Source: Rhododendron vialii (Eukaryota; Streptophyta; Magnoliopsida; Ericales; Ericaceae). Taken from it: a DNA stretch of 64,000 nucleotides. The notes beneath the pieces are model-generated. The model did no database searches. It was not told the origin of the DNA and saw only the letters and a list, made by a program, of their open reading frames with translations. A program made the translations under genes and the position numbers. Every line of letters begins with the position of its first letter. Within the stretch, counting starts at the first letter, position 1. Below are positions 23,235-48,296 of this stretch, piece after piece. The stretch spans positions 21,167,001 to 21,231,000 of the forward strand of contig NC_080567.1 of the NCBI RefSeq assembly GCF_030253575.1, read 5' to 3'.

Positions 23235-26200
23235 ATGGCGGCTCCGAGGAACTCGGTGGCGGAGGGCTGCGGGGGGAGGGACGAGGAGAGCAACAATGCG
23301 GAGGACTCGCCGACGAGCAAGAAGCCGATAGGGGCGAGATCGGAGGGAAAGTTCCCGCTGACGCGGTGGGAGCTCGCCGCGGCGCTGGGCGTGTTCTTCG
23401 TCTTCTCGACGGGGCTCTTCTACGTGTACTTGACAATGCCGGATACCGAGTACGGGAAGCTTAAAATGCCGCGCACTGTCTCGGATCTCCGGGCCCTCAA
23501 GTACGTGTTTCTAGCTCCCGTTGGTGCTGTAAATTTGATGTTTTTGCGAATCTATGCCATTTTCATTGTCACACGCGGTATGTGGTTGTTTAGATGGATT
23601 GAGCTAGGGAAAAATTCCATAGCTTAACAACCAGGCAAACCATTGGTTGCTGTCTCATGCCATACGGCCAAACCCCTTTAAGTTTGAAATTATATAGAGA
23701 GTACTTTTAAGGAAATAGAGTCGCTTGGGAGTGAAATGGCTTGAAAGTGAAATGACTGATCACTTAATAACATTTGGGACATGTTCACTCGTTGCCAATT
23801 AGTTTTGAGATGGATATTAAGTTTTTACATGGTATTAGAGTAGGGCCCATTCCACCCCACATTTTAAAATTTTACAACCCACCCCCCGCGACGACAGTCC
23901 AGCAAACAAGGCTGCACTATGATAGGACCCAAAAAGTAGCCACACGTGACAGACCTCAAACGTTGCTGCACGTGAGGGGATGTTAAGGAAATAGAGTCTC
24001 AATCACTTAATAACATTTGGGATCTCTCCACTCATTGCCAATTGATTTTGAGATGGATATAAAGTTTCTACAGCTTCAGCATCATATAAAATTGCACCCA
24101 TTTGAAAATTTTCCTCTTTAGCATCATTAAAAACTGCTGCACCAATCTGTAAATTTCCCACGTCGACATCATTAACAACTGCACCAATCTGTCTATTTTC
24201 ATTGCCATCATCTCCACCGCCATCATTAGCATGATCATCACTGTCAAGATCACCTGGAATACGAAAATCACACTGTGCAATTAGCTCAAGAAAATTTATT
24301 CCTTGAGCTCTCCTCAAGTAACTCAACACCAGTCTGGAGGGCTGCCTTCGCAGCAACGTAATCCCCCAGTTGGCCAGTTGGAAAAGCACGGAACCTCTTC
24401 TGAAGTGCGACTTCATTAGAGTTGGATCCAACTCTAACGATCTCTCAGCATCACCTAGAGCCTCGTTAAATCTACTCAGCTTCATGAATGCCTGAGCACG
24501 ATCTGAGAATACAACAGCGAGCGCGAGTGAGTATATACTGGCAATCGCCAAAACTTCTTCTTCACGCTCGATAATTCTCTCTCTCTCATGGACCTTCTCG
24601 CCCAAGCTTCCTAGCGTTACCTGGAAGACGATTTCGCAGGCGCCGCCAGTATCTACTCAGTTGCGCTCGCTGTTGTATTCTCAGATCGTGCTCATGCATT
24701 CATGAAGCTGAGCAGATTTAATGAGGCTCTAGGTGATGCTGAGAGATTGTTAGAGTTGGATCCAACTCTAACGAAGTCGCACTTCAGAAGAGGTTCTGTG
24801 CTTTTCCAGCTGGGGGATTAAGTCGCTGCGAAGGCAGCCCTCCAAAATGGCACTGAGTTTGTTGAGGAGAGCTCGAGGAATAAATTTCCTTGAGCTGATT
24901 GCACCGTGCGATTTACGTATTCCAGGAGATCTTGATGGTGATGATCATGCCAATGATGGCGGTGGAGATGATGGCAATGAAAATATACAGATTGGTGCAG
25001 TTGTTAATGATGTCGGCGTTGGAAATTTACAGATTGGTGCAACAGTTTTTAATGATGCTGAAGAGGGGAAATTTTCAAATGGGTGCAGTTTTTAATGATG
25101 CTGAAGAGAGAAATTTTCATATTGGTGCATTGTTTAATGCTGTTAAATGAAGTAGACCCTGCTAGAGATCTTGGTGGTAATTTTCAGATGCACCTGACCT
25201 GACTCCCCAAGAACATTTCTTCAAAAAAAACTCTCTCGGACAATCTGTTCTGGCCCCTCCTCTTGACGGGAGGAGTGGACCGCATCGATGATGTTGTCAC
25301 ACAGCGATTGGGTGTCTCTTTCTACTATATCGTATACAATCGCATCAGCATTCTCCAATTCGCATCAAAACCAATACTACTTTCAACATCAATTTTTAAT
25401 CAAATCGAACCCTATCAATGGCGTGAGCTGCGCGTGATTAGGGGGTTACGGTTCTTGCTTTCTTCATTTGTGCTGGATCGCAATCCCGATGACGGCGCTG
25501 AGGAACTCGGTGGCGGAGGGCGGGGGGAGGGACGAGGAGAGCAACAATGCGGAGGACTCGCCGACGAGCAAGAAGCCGATCAGGCCAAACCATTGGTTGC
25601 TGTCTCATTCCATTCGGCCAAACCCCTTTAGGTTTAAAATACCATAGAGAGTATATATAACTAGGTGCCTAGCAAACTTTCCACTGGCCCAAGGTTTGGA
25701 ACCTTTGGCCTTCTTGAGATTCGACCTTGCGACTTCTTGGGGCAAGCCTCTGGTTGCTGTCTCATGCCACCCGGCCGAGCCCCTTTAGGTTTGAAATAGT
25801 ATGGAGAGTATATATAATATCCCGTAGAATGAGTAATTACATTGAACTAGTAGGGAGGGATTACTAGTAGCACTTTTCAAGGTATTGTGTATCACATCTT
25901 TAGTGGGATTGGTTGTCCAATGGATATGTAAGCCCTTCACTAATCAGTGGTTTAAAGTGCCGGCAATGGGTTATATAATCCATTGCCCAATGGAACTGGC
26001 CCTTAAAAGCATTGACAACTGTGTTTAGTTGGGCCTTGATCTCTTTTCAGGCCACAATTGCAAGGAGTTGTCCACTATTATTCTATTTGTTTTCCACTAT
26101 CCTTTTGTTCCTTCTGTTCTTTAAAGGATTAGTGTCTTCTCATCTGATTACTCAACAGGGTAATCCAACTAAGGGCATTACCTCTTTTTGGTTGTTTTTG

Positions 26201-28180
26201 CAATATTGAGGTCTTAGATATCTTAAGAACTTAAGTGGAGTTGATAGAGTGGTCAACATTGCAACAAGAAGATGCCAGATGAGTTGTTTACCCCCCAATG
26301 TTGGTTCTGTCTAAGCCAAGAAAATTTCAGCTAAACAATGATTATTACATATTTTTCACTTCCTCTCTTCTACTACTTTTCATGATAATAATGTTGAATT
26401 TCCCACATGCTTTCTCTAATTTTTGTTCTTTTGGATTTTGTTTCAGAGATGACCTTTCAAGATATGCGAAGGCATACCCTGCAAAATTCATTCTGGGTTA
26501 CTGCTCAACTTACATATTCATGCAGACATTCATGATTCCTGGCACCATATTCATGTCATTGTTGGCTGGAGCACTTTTTGGTGTTCTTAAAGGCCTTTTC
26601 CTAGTTGTTTTTAATGCCACTGCTGGAGCATCATCCTGCTATTTTCTGTCAAAGTTAATTGGAAGGCCTCTAGTTAACTGGTTGTGGCCTGAAAGGTTGA
26701 AGTATTTCCAGGCAGAGGTACTCGAATTGCACCTTCTTTGCAAGGAACTTCTACCTTATGTTCCCTTTAGTAGGTTATTGTATGATGCCTTTGATTTCTG
26801 GTACCATACTAACCTGAACCTTTGTATGCTCAGATTGCCAAGCGAAGGGACAAGCTGCTGAATTACATGCTTTTTTTGAGGATAACTCCGTCGTTGCCCA
26901 ACCTTTTCATCAATTTGGCATCTCCAATTGTGGATATACCATTTCATGTTTTCTTTTTGGCAACTGTAGTTGGTCTTATTCCAGCCTCCTACATCACTGT
27001 TAGAGTAAGTTGAATCATACATTTAATCGTTCCTATTTAGTATTTACTATTAACCTACACCAGACCACTTTCACCATCTCTGTTTTTACATGATACGAAA
27101 ATCATCAACTTGCTATGGTTTTTGTTTGTGCAGAATCATTCTTCCTCCGACCTGCCTTTGTAGAGTGCATGGTTCAAAACACTTTTCCTTCCATCTCTAA
27201 GATAGGGAGTGACACTAAATGTTGTATATAGTGGTTGTATTTAAAAAAATTGATAGACAACGTAATCTGGTTGACAGAGTACTCACTGAGCCTAATTAAA
27301 CTCTTCAATAAGTTTTGCGCAATTTTACTGTCTAGGATATCCCCAACTTGAAGCTAGACTCCTTTTTTAGGATGTCAATTGGTGGTTGTGGGGGCCAATT
27401 TGATTAGTTCTTGGAGATCACTGGGGATGGTACGGTGGTTTGATATCCATGCTATGTAAAGATATAGACAAGGAAATTTTCACGAAATTAACTTTTGAGC
27501 TGCAAAACACATTGTTGCTCTTGGATTGAAACTGTTAGTTTAAGAAATTCAGAGCCTTGTCAAATAAAGTTCAGAACCTTGCTAGTTCTTTGTACTTTAG
27601 CTGCTATAGGTCATCGACATAGAAGTGTGAATTCAAAACATGCACCCCTTCCTAACCGAGGATGGAATTGCTCAAAGCTAGTCAGACCGCCCAAAACATT
27701 TAATCCTATGTAAATACTCAACTCTAAAATGCTTGATAAAGTATCCCATACTTGTTTTACACCAGGTTTGAACCGACCAATAGGATGTGAGGAATGTATT
27801 GAAGTATTTTCCAAGCTTTACAAAGTAGAAACAGTAGAACTGTAGACTGTAGAGTGCAGAACGGAAAAACCATGTCAGCTTGCATTAAAGTTTAGCATTT
27901 TTTAATGGCACTTCTGCATTGTTTGTGTATTTGCAATGGGGATTCTGCATTGCTGGTGATATCTTTAATCTGTAATTATTAAACGAACTTTGGTTTTGCC
28001 GCTGTCACCTAATTGTTGTTGTTGCTGCTGCTGCTTTGTTGTAACCAGGCTGGCCTTGCTCTTGGGGATCTAAAGTCGGTGAAAGATCTTTATGATTTTA
28101 AAACATTGTCTGTTCTTTTCCTGATCGGATCTGTTGTCATAATTCCTACTCTCTTGAAGAGGAAGCGAGTATATGAGTAA
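23235..28180 (+). CDS. DedA/VTT-domain membrane protein, TMEM41-like
   Basis: Four exons (23235-23500, 26447-26717, 26834-27004, 28049-28180) join in frame to 279 residues with GT..AG borders throughout. The N-terminus (1-45) is acidic/Ser-rich and soluble. Hydrophobic segments follow at about 46-66, 104-125, 128-150, 214-236 and 255-270. The VTT/SNARE-associated-Golgi domain spans about 105-236, with YIFMQTFMIPGTIFMSLLAG, FNATAGASSCYFLSKLIGRP and YMLFLRITPSLPNLFINLAS, the same blocks as in TMEM41B-type proteins. Relatives act as ER lipid scramblases in autophagosome and lipid-droplet formation; that role is inferred for this plant copy. The C-terminus LLKRKRVYE is basic. I chose ATG 23235 because the upstream ATG at 23164 meets a stop after one codon, making a two-codon upstream frame. 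Intron 1 (2.9 kb) carries an SGT1-like inverted duplication and a second copy of this gene's 5' end. Confidence 0.93.
23761..24073. repeat. Direct repeat pair of about 70 bp in intron 1
   Basis: CACTTAATAACATTTGGGA with the following 50 bases, through GAGATGGATAT(T)AA(A)GTTT, occurs at about 23763-23835 and 24004-24073. The second copy abuts the left arm of the SGT1-like inverted duplication. Confidence 0.8.
24074..24605 (-). pseudogene. SGT1-like TPR fragment, left (minus) copy
   Basis: The minus-strand translation includes FSDRAQAFMKLSRFNEALGD and ERSLELDPTLMKSHFRRGSV, a TPR unit close to the N-terminal TPR of SGT1 (co-chaperone of HSP90 and SCF complexes). It then runs into a low-complexity region with repeated QIGAVVND-type 14-residue units. 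The SGT1 CS and SGS domains are absent and the TPR run is frame-disrupted after FQL, so it is a fragment, not a working gene. It is the inverted partner of 24590-25146 and lies antisense to the host intron. Confidence 0.7.
24074..25103. repeat. Large intronic inverted duplication (arms about 470 bp, spacer about 90 bp)
   Basis: Left arm 24074-24549 and right arm 24641-25103 are reverse complements with mostly scattered single-base differences. Shared landmarks include GTTGTATTCTCAGATCGTGCT, AGTTGGATCCAACTCTAA, TCGCACTTCAGAAGAGGTTC and GGCGGTGGAGATGATGGCAA. Transcription of the host intron would yield a long hairpin. The arms come from an SGT1-like coding sequence. Confidence 0.92.
24590..25146 (+). 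pseudogene. SGT1-like TPR fragment, right (plus) copy with start region
   Basis: Begins with ATG at 24590 after a TCTCTCTC leader (MDLLAQAS, then an in-frame TAG). After that, in a shifted frame, it reads RYLEDDFAGAASIYSVALAV, the usual start of the SGT1 TPR (compare AFxDDxFxxAxxLYTxAI). The TPR core follows, interrupted by a second stop after VLFQLGD, then SRNKFPELIAPCDLRI, which matches the SGT1 SRFxxLIxECDxRI region. The end is a tandem of 14-15-residue units (NLQIGATVFNDAEEG and similar). At least two stops and one frame change make it a pseudogene. Confidence 0.7.
25315..25670 (+). pseudogene. Duplicated, truncated 5' end of the VTT-protein gene
   Basis: Matches the leader and first exon at 23053-23329 (CGCATCA.CATTCTCCAATTC, TATCAATGGCGTGA, GAGAGCAACAATGCGGAGGA). 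At AAGCCGAT it then jumps to sequence equivalent to 23632 onward, so about 300 bases, including the transmembrane-coding end of exon 1 and the splice donor, are missing. The start codon is kept (MTALRNSVAEG...), but the frame runs into intron-derived sequence and stops. Being inside intron 1, it could act as an alternative promoter or leader, but as coding sequence it is dead. Confidence 0.85.
25581..25822. repeat. Three-copy GGTTGCTGTCTCATGCCA repeat
   Basis: The phrase GGTTGCTGTCTCATGCCA followed by a CGGCC(A/G)A(A/G)CCCCTTTA block and ATAGAGAGTA occurs at about 23645, 25593 and 25751. The last copy is preceded by GATTCGACCTTGCGACTTC and may be a SINE-like dispersed repeat. Confidence 0.6.
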
Positions 28181-30237
28181 AGCTATAGTTGAGTTCCCTT
28201 GGATGCCAAACTGGAGGGATGATGGCGACTCCCTTGATGGTTATGCTTCCGTTGCAAGACCTGAGGAGGAACTGAGGTGCAACAATTACTCTTGGTTGAT
28301 ACAATGTAGCAGCAGGCCATTAACAGGTTCTTATTAGTGCTTTCAAAAGCACGGAATATAGGAGTGGTTACTCTCTTTTTTCTCTATATGTTCACAATCA
28401 TCCCTACTAGTAATTTCTTCCAACTTGGGATCGGGGCACAAATACTCGGATTGGAAGTCTAGTATAGAAAATATTAGACTGTAGCAGTTATGCGAAATGG
28501 TTTCTGATTGAATTTCTGATCTGATAATCACATCAGTCATTGCTCTTGGCAAAAAGGGTTAACTAGTAGTATACGCCTATGTTAGAGTTGATAGTGATAC
28601 ACTGTTTTGCACTTTTATTACATGTCTTGGTTGGAGAAGATCCCTATGTACTTATTTGAAGAGAATTTGTGCATCTCTTTGCTGAAAGAACTGTCTATGT
28701 TTGTTCTTATTTTTCGTCTCTTGGCATAGTGCTATTTGGATCTTTTGTGAATTCCGGTTTGAGTTGGAAATTCTCTCTTCCTCTTTTCACACTGCAGACG
28801 AGGGTAGGAGAAAAATTTCATGGATTATTACTAGCTTATCACGATACTCGGATTAATAGCTACCCGTAAAATAAGCTTCAGTACCCACCCTACTTTCTCA
28901 AGTGTGTTAGTTGATCGAAGACTGGATTAGTTAAATTTTCTTTGACTTGGAAAGGGCCGGAATTTGCTTAGGGTAACCAAGCTAAACAACTGTATTCTCT
29001 TTTTTTTTTTTTGATGAGTGCCAACAACTGTATTCTTTGGAACTCTGTTTTTCCATAAACTCTTGGTCTGCTACTTTCTCAGTATTCTTATTGTTTAGCT
29101 TTTCGCAATAATGTTTGAAATTAATCATTCTGTTTGATGGGAGGAATCAGTATGGACGGAAGTTGGAAAAAGTTAATATAAGGCAACATTAAAGACAAAT
29201 AATACCTTTTTTTAAAACTTTTTTTTTGTCATAGCTTTGATGGGAGGAATCAGTATGGACCGAAGTTGGAAAAAGTTAATATAAGACAACATTAAAGACA
29301 AATAATACCTTTTTTTAAAACTTTTTTTTGTCATAGCTTTTATTTTTTAGACTCTTCTCGTCAAAGACTAATGTCTAATTCAAAAAACACAATGTGAATC
29401 TAATAAAAATTCATAAAAATATCCAAATGGATCCATTTCATTTTGGTTTCCTTATCCAACGAAATAATAAATGGTATGCATTTTCTTTTACCACCTTTTT
29501 TTTTCCAATCCCGTCCACAAATACAAATATATCATCAGTGAGGTAGAAATTGCAATGAAACAATGCTCAAACCATCAACATATATGCTGGAAACTACAAG
29601 GCAAAATAGAGATAAAGAAAAAGAAAGAACAAGTAAAAGGGAAACCCATGGAGAAAACCCACTGGCATAATCAAATCGCTGCAAATAATGTTTCATGGAA
29701 GATTACGTACCATAAATCTTTCAGCAGAACAAACTTGAGACTACCTAGTACATATATAAAGCTACATACTGCTCGGCGCTATATAATAAGTCTAGGTATG
29801 CGCAAGCTGGTTAGGACATCCAGTTATTAAAAAAAATGTAAACATATACATATGTACACACTTTACTTCATCTGTCCCATTTTTCAGTCCACTACCATAG
29901 TCGGGTAAATCATTTTCCTATTTTGAACAAGAGCCTAAACATCACGCAATTTGATTCTGTATTCCAAACACACTTGGGCGCAATAGCACGCCCAAGGGCC
30001 ATCCATCTGCAACAATATTTAGTACTGAAAAAGGAAAAAAGATTCATACAACCTCTAAACATTGACCAATAGCCTTGGAGGTTTGATAATAGTGCCATAA
30101 AAGAGATACAATGGTACTCAAGATTGTGAAACCGACCCAATACCACTTCCAGAACATGTTGGAGATTACACATCCTCCCAAGAAACATGAAAGAAGAAAA
30201 AACCTCACGAGGAATGCATCCCACGGCCAACACAAAG
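28181..30237. other. Space between two convergent genes
   Basis: Holds the 3' flanks of the VTT-protein gene (+) and the plastid L21 gene (-). The only structure is the 103-bp tandem duplication at 29134-29339. Open frames here are short and unsupported. Confidence 0.5.
29134..29339. repeat. 103-bp tandem duplication
   Basis: TTGATGGGAGGAATCAGTAT through TTTTTGTCATAGCTT occurs twice in a row with only a few base differences, suggesting a recent event. Confidence 0.9.
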
Positions 30238-38493
<8,256 letters not shown>

Positions 38494-38604
38494 GTTCGGC
38501 GGAGCTGAGCTTGCTCCACTCGCTCTATCCTCTCTATCTATATTATCCTATCCGTTTACACTTACAGGGTAAAAAAAAAAAAAAAAAAGAAGAAAAGCCT
38601 CCCA

Positions 38605-38935
38605 GGCTAAATAAAGCAACTAAATTATTTTTTTGTTTTTATTTAAATTTTTTTATTTTTTGTCAATTTTTCTGAAATTATTACATCGTTATCATGACAA
38701 GATGAATCTAAAAAGTAAAAAATTACGATCGAAACATTTTTTTAATAAAGACAAAAATAAGTCAATAAGTCAATTTTTTGTCTTTATTCAAAAAAAATAG
38801 ATTTCGATCATAACGTTTTACTTTTTAGATTTTTCTCATCATGACGATACAATAATCACCAAAAAATTGATGAAAAAATAACAAATACGAAAAAAATTGA
38901 ATAAGGACAAAAATAAGCCAGTTGACTTATTTAGC
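38605..38935. mobile_element. Fold-back MITE upstream of L21
   Basis: About 165-base arms: TTTTTATTTAAATTTTTTTA, TCATGACAAGATGAATCTAA and AAAGTAAAAAATTACGATCG at left are mirrored at right. It resembles the fold-backs at 53408-53794 and 56925-57275. Confidence 0.7.
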
Positions 38936-39949
38936 CGAACGGGGCAAGTTACCAACACAATTTATTTATTTATTTACCGAATAAGTCGTCCAGGTTATGT
39001 TAATGTGAACACAAATTTAGCACACAACGATAAAAACTTCGGATCATTGCATGCATGTGAACTCATGTGCATCAAATCTCTTTGAAAACAATAGTGTCCG
39101 GGATTGTGTTTTAAAGATGTGTTTGTAGCGTTGCTCTTACAGATACCCTAGCTCCCATTGTCAATTTTTTGTTTAGTTAAAACAAAAATATATTTAGAAG
39201 ATGCCGTTGTCAATTTTTGTTTTTGAATACTGGAGTAGTTGTCAATTTTTGGTTTAGTTAAAACAAAAATATTTTTTAGAAGATGCTTTCAGCTAGCTCC
39301 CTCTCGTGCTCCTACTCACTTACGCACTTATGTGCATTTTAAGTTAATACTGTATTTGGTCATAATTTGAATCCACGAGCAGAATTTAAAAAGTTAGCAA
39401 AATTTTTAGCCAAAAGTTGAAAAATATCCACTAAAGATTATCAGGAATTTTTTCCGAATTAGGAGGTCCTTAGTATTTGTTTTTTTATGTAAATGAAATG
39501 AAATGCTTGCTTGAATGTTCTCTGATCCGCATGCCCTGGTCCAAGAGACTGATTTCTCAAATGAAAAATGAAATGTTTGCTTGGATTCCGTCGTCATTGA
39601 GTTCGATTTTGCCGCTGCAGCCGCCGTCGTGGAGTTTGATTTTTCCATCGTCAAGCCGTCGTGGAGTTTGATTTTTCCATCGTCAAGCTTGTTTCCGCCA
39701 TCGATCCGAACCCAAGTTCGATTTTGCCGTTGTCGAAACCGATTCCGCCAATCAGACGCGCTGCAAGAAACACAAAGGAAATGGTAAAATAATCCGGCTT
39801 GAGTGAACAGTACCTCGCTGGTCCAGACGAGGTATTGTAGCAATATGGCAAGAGGCGAGCCTTTTCTTGAGGCTGTTGGGCTTGATTTTGGGTTTCATCC
39901 TATTCAAAATAGATAAAAGGAGGATTTGCTTAGCCTATTGGAGATGCTC
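38936..39949. other. Intergenic with short tandem repeats
   Basis: Includes a 77-bp two-copy repeat (GTTTAGTTAAAACAAAAATAT near 39172 and 39250) and a 33-bp two-copy repeat (CCGTCGTGGAGTTTGATTTT near 39626 and 39657). TTGGAGATGCTCTTA at about 39938 looks like the right tip of a PIF-type MITE whose left end I could not place. No gene supported. Confidence 0.5.
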
Positions 39950-41000
39950 TTAGGAGTAGGTTTTGGCTTTGCCCCTTTATATGTTATTAGTAAAGCGCTA
40001 ACGCCCTATCTATAGTAAGGGGCCTTTTCAATAAGGCTCGCATAGGGGCGCTCACCTTTTTCGGCTCTCTTCTCTCCTACGCTCTTCGATAGCAGCTTGG
40101 CTTACAGGAACAACCATTCAACTAGCTACGAGTGATTGATCAATTGTTAGTTAGTATTTGCCTTCACCAATAGAATATTTCGATTTCTAAGAAGAGACAG
40201 GATTGTTAGCTCCGCCCTTTCTCATTATCATTTACCACCCTTTCTTTCCTCCCGGCTATTCACGCATGAAGATCGACGTATGTATGCTCGACTTCGGTTG
40301 CTGGTGCTATAGGCAGGAGTACATTATGGCAGGATCAGTGTCCTGGCATGAAAGAAATGCCAGATTGCAGACACAGCAGCTGCAAGCATAAGTTTAGCTA
40401 CCAAAAAGACTGACCTTTGAAAGGAGAGGCCATAGCCTGAATAAGATCCAACAAAATCCCACTAATCCCAGGCAAGTTACATCTATCCCAATCCCATAAC
40501 TTCATTGTTAAGAATGCTGGATTCCTATGATAGTGTCTGGTTCTGATGGCAGACTAGTGATAGCTATACTCCGTGGCATAGGAAAGGACAGGATGAGACT
40601 AACTACTCCTAGCCAGAGACTTGAATTCATTCCTTACCTTACCTTCCATTGCATTCAATCAAATAATACTACATGGCTCTTTTCATGCTATATAGCCGGC
40701 TCTCCCTTCAGCCTATATACCTCTTTTTATACTAGCAGAAACTCTAGCTGTTGGCTGGCAAGACGACAACCGGGATACTATCATCACCTTTCTATTCTTT
40801 CTGATAGCTGTAGCTAGTAGCTCTCTTCTTTCCTATTAGCTCGTAGTTCCCTTCCTCTAGTAGCTAGTGGGAATAACCGGAGTTCATAAAGGGAAAGATT
40901 GTTACTATTCATGCCGAAGATGACTCGGCCATCTACAAAGCTCCAGCCATTCCATTTATTGAACCAGCAGAGCCTTCAAGTTTCCAAGCTTTGGAGTACG
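39950..41000. other. Probable nuclear insert of mitochondrial DNA (NUMT)
   Basis: Composition and vocabulary change here: higher GC, no poly-A/T runs, and phrases typical of plant mitochondrial intergenic DNA (TTAGTAAAGCGCTAACGCCC, TTTTCAATAAGGCTCGCATA, GCTAGTAGCTCTCTTC, TAGTAGCTAGTGGGAATA). No known mitochondrial gene is recognisable. This is recognition from memory of sequence style, not an alignment. Confidence 0.5.
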
Positions 41001-41819
41001 TACGTGTCTGTTATAAAATAAAAAAAAACTAAATTGTTTAGCTACCATTAGTTTATTTGCTTATTAATTTATTCTTGTGTCGGGTGATTCAGAATGCACA
41101 AAAAACAAATAACTCGCAAAACTAACTTATTTGCAAAAAAGTTTTGTTGTCCCCAACTGCAGTAGGTATGTCAACGGACTCATTTGGTTCTATACTTACG
41201 GGGCTAGTCCAAACGGGCTGTGCCCCGACTCTAACTGGACTTCCCTAGTTGACGGTGGAATTGAGTCACAAGAATTAGACAAGGTGTGCATATGCTGGTC
41301 TGGACACGAGTTAAAAAAAAAAATTACAATATATTTAGTTCGCGGCCTTATTTGCATGCAACACTACTGGTATGATTACGAATTGGTACTAACATGCAGT
41401 TACTTGGGAAAAAATAAACACGACAATAAATTTCAATCAAAAGCTGAATATATCATTGCTTTGCTTGTACAAAATAGAAAGGGGAATGTTACTCATCCCT
41501 TGCACAACCGAACTACTACAACTATAATTGCTTAAACCCTTCTGCTTTCCACATACTTGCTCTGCAACAAAACCAACTTTTTGGCCTCTTCTAACCCAAG
41601 TTTTGGCATTTTTGTTCTGTCAAAATTGCATTTTGGAGAAGGAAACAGGCAAGATCAGTAAGAGAACTATGAAAAAGATTAGTCTTGAGGAAACCTCACC
41701 ATCTAAGACTGCAAAAAGTGTACTTATCAATGAAACCAACAAAATTTTTAGAAATCATCAGAGCAGCAGAATTTAACCATTCCATTTCTTAAGCAGCCGC
41801 AAGTTTCAACAAACACAGT
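41001..41819. other. 3' flank of the CDPK gene, no other gene seen
   Basis: AT-rich DNA between the NUMT-like block and the CDPK stop. The open frame at 41131-41535 (+) shows no recognisable domain. Confidence 0.4.
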
Positions 41820-47404
<5,585 letters not shown>

Positions 47405-47457
47405 TTCTCTCTCCCTCTCTCTCCTACCTTTTCTCGATGGGTTCTTTCCTATTCTTT

Positions 47458-47458
47458 G

Positions 47459-47492
<34 letters not shown>
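47458..47492 (-). repeat. CT/GA microsatellite in the CDPK 5' leader
   Basis: About 34 bases of TC on the plus strand, GA on the coding strand, 55-90 bases upstream of the start codon, with a second shorter run at 47580-47600. GA-rich leaders are frequent in plant kinase genes and can bind BPC-type GAGA factors. Confidence 0.8.
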
Positions 47493-47496
<4 letters not shown>

Positions 47497-47927
47497 GTAT
47501 GTGGGTTTCTCCTGGTACTGGATGTTTTCTTCAGATGTGGTCTCTCTCTTCACCTAAATGCTGGTTTGAATCTCTGGTTCTCTCTTTCTCTCTCTCTCAA
47601 CATTCTCTCTCGTGGTCGTGGGATGGATCCCATCACTTTTTTAGAAGATTGTAAAAGTCGTTGCAGAGGTGGTTTGTCTGGTCATACTAGTAGGCCGGGA
47701 GAGTGGAAGGATGGCCGGGTTAACCTCCGGTTCAGCCATTGCGAAAATGGTTCGGATCGTTCGATAACAATTGGAAGTTTCCGAAGCAAAAAACAAAAGT
47801 AAATTAATAGTAGTTGCACGTGCTGGTCACATTTATGGCTTTTCTTTTCTTCTGCTTTTTTTTTTAGTTTTTTTTTTCAGTTTTTGTGTGTGCTTTATAG
47901 TTCATACTAGGTTCCTTTAAAAAATTG

Positions 47928-48275
47928 GGATCCAGGTATGCTGTAGGGCAACCCGCATTACAGCCGTGTAGTGCGACTGATCCGATCGTTCAAATTCAAC
48001 AATGGACGGCTTGAATTTTAATATGAGCAATAAACGATTTAGATCAATAAGATTGCTAATGCTACTTATTGAAGAATTAGGATTTCTTGTAGTGAACAGC
48101 CACAATCAACTCGGCCGTATATTTTTGACACGGACAACTTGAATTTAATCCAATCTCTTATTGGTCTAAACTGTTCATTGCTCGGATTAAAATCTGAGTT
48201 ATCCATTGCCGAAATGAACGGTCAGATCGGCCGCACTACAGGCTATAAGGCGAGCAGCCCTACGGCATCCCGAGT
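47928..48275. mobile_element. Long-TIR MITE upstream of the CDPK gene
   Basis: GGGATCCAGGTATGCTGTAG at left pairs with CCTACGGCATCCCGAGTCC at right. Inside, GTGCGACTGATCCGATCGTT pairs with AACGGTCAGATCGGCCGCAC and further arms follow. No clear target duplication. Confidence 0.65.
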
Positions 48276-48296
48276 CCTTATTAAATCTTTTCCTTA

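Noticed and set aside
24003..24605. A functional 200-residue TPR protein
   Set aside because: The open frame is intact, but it starts in simple sequence, ends the TPR by a frame change, lacks the rest of SGT1 and lies in an inverted duplication inside an intron.
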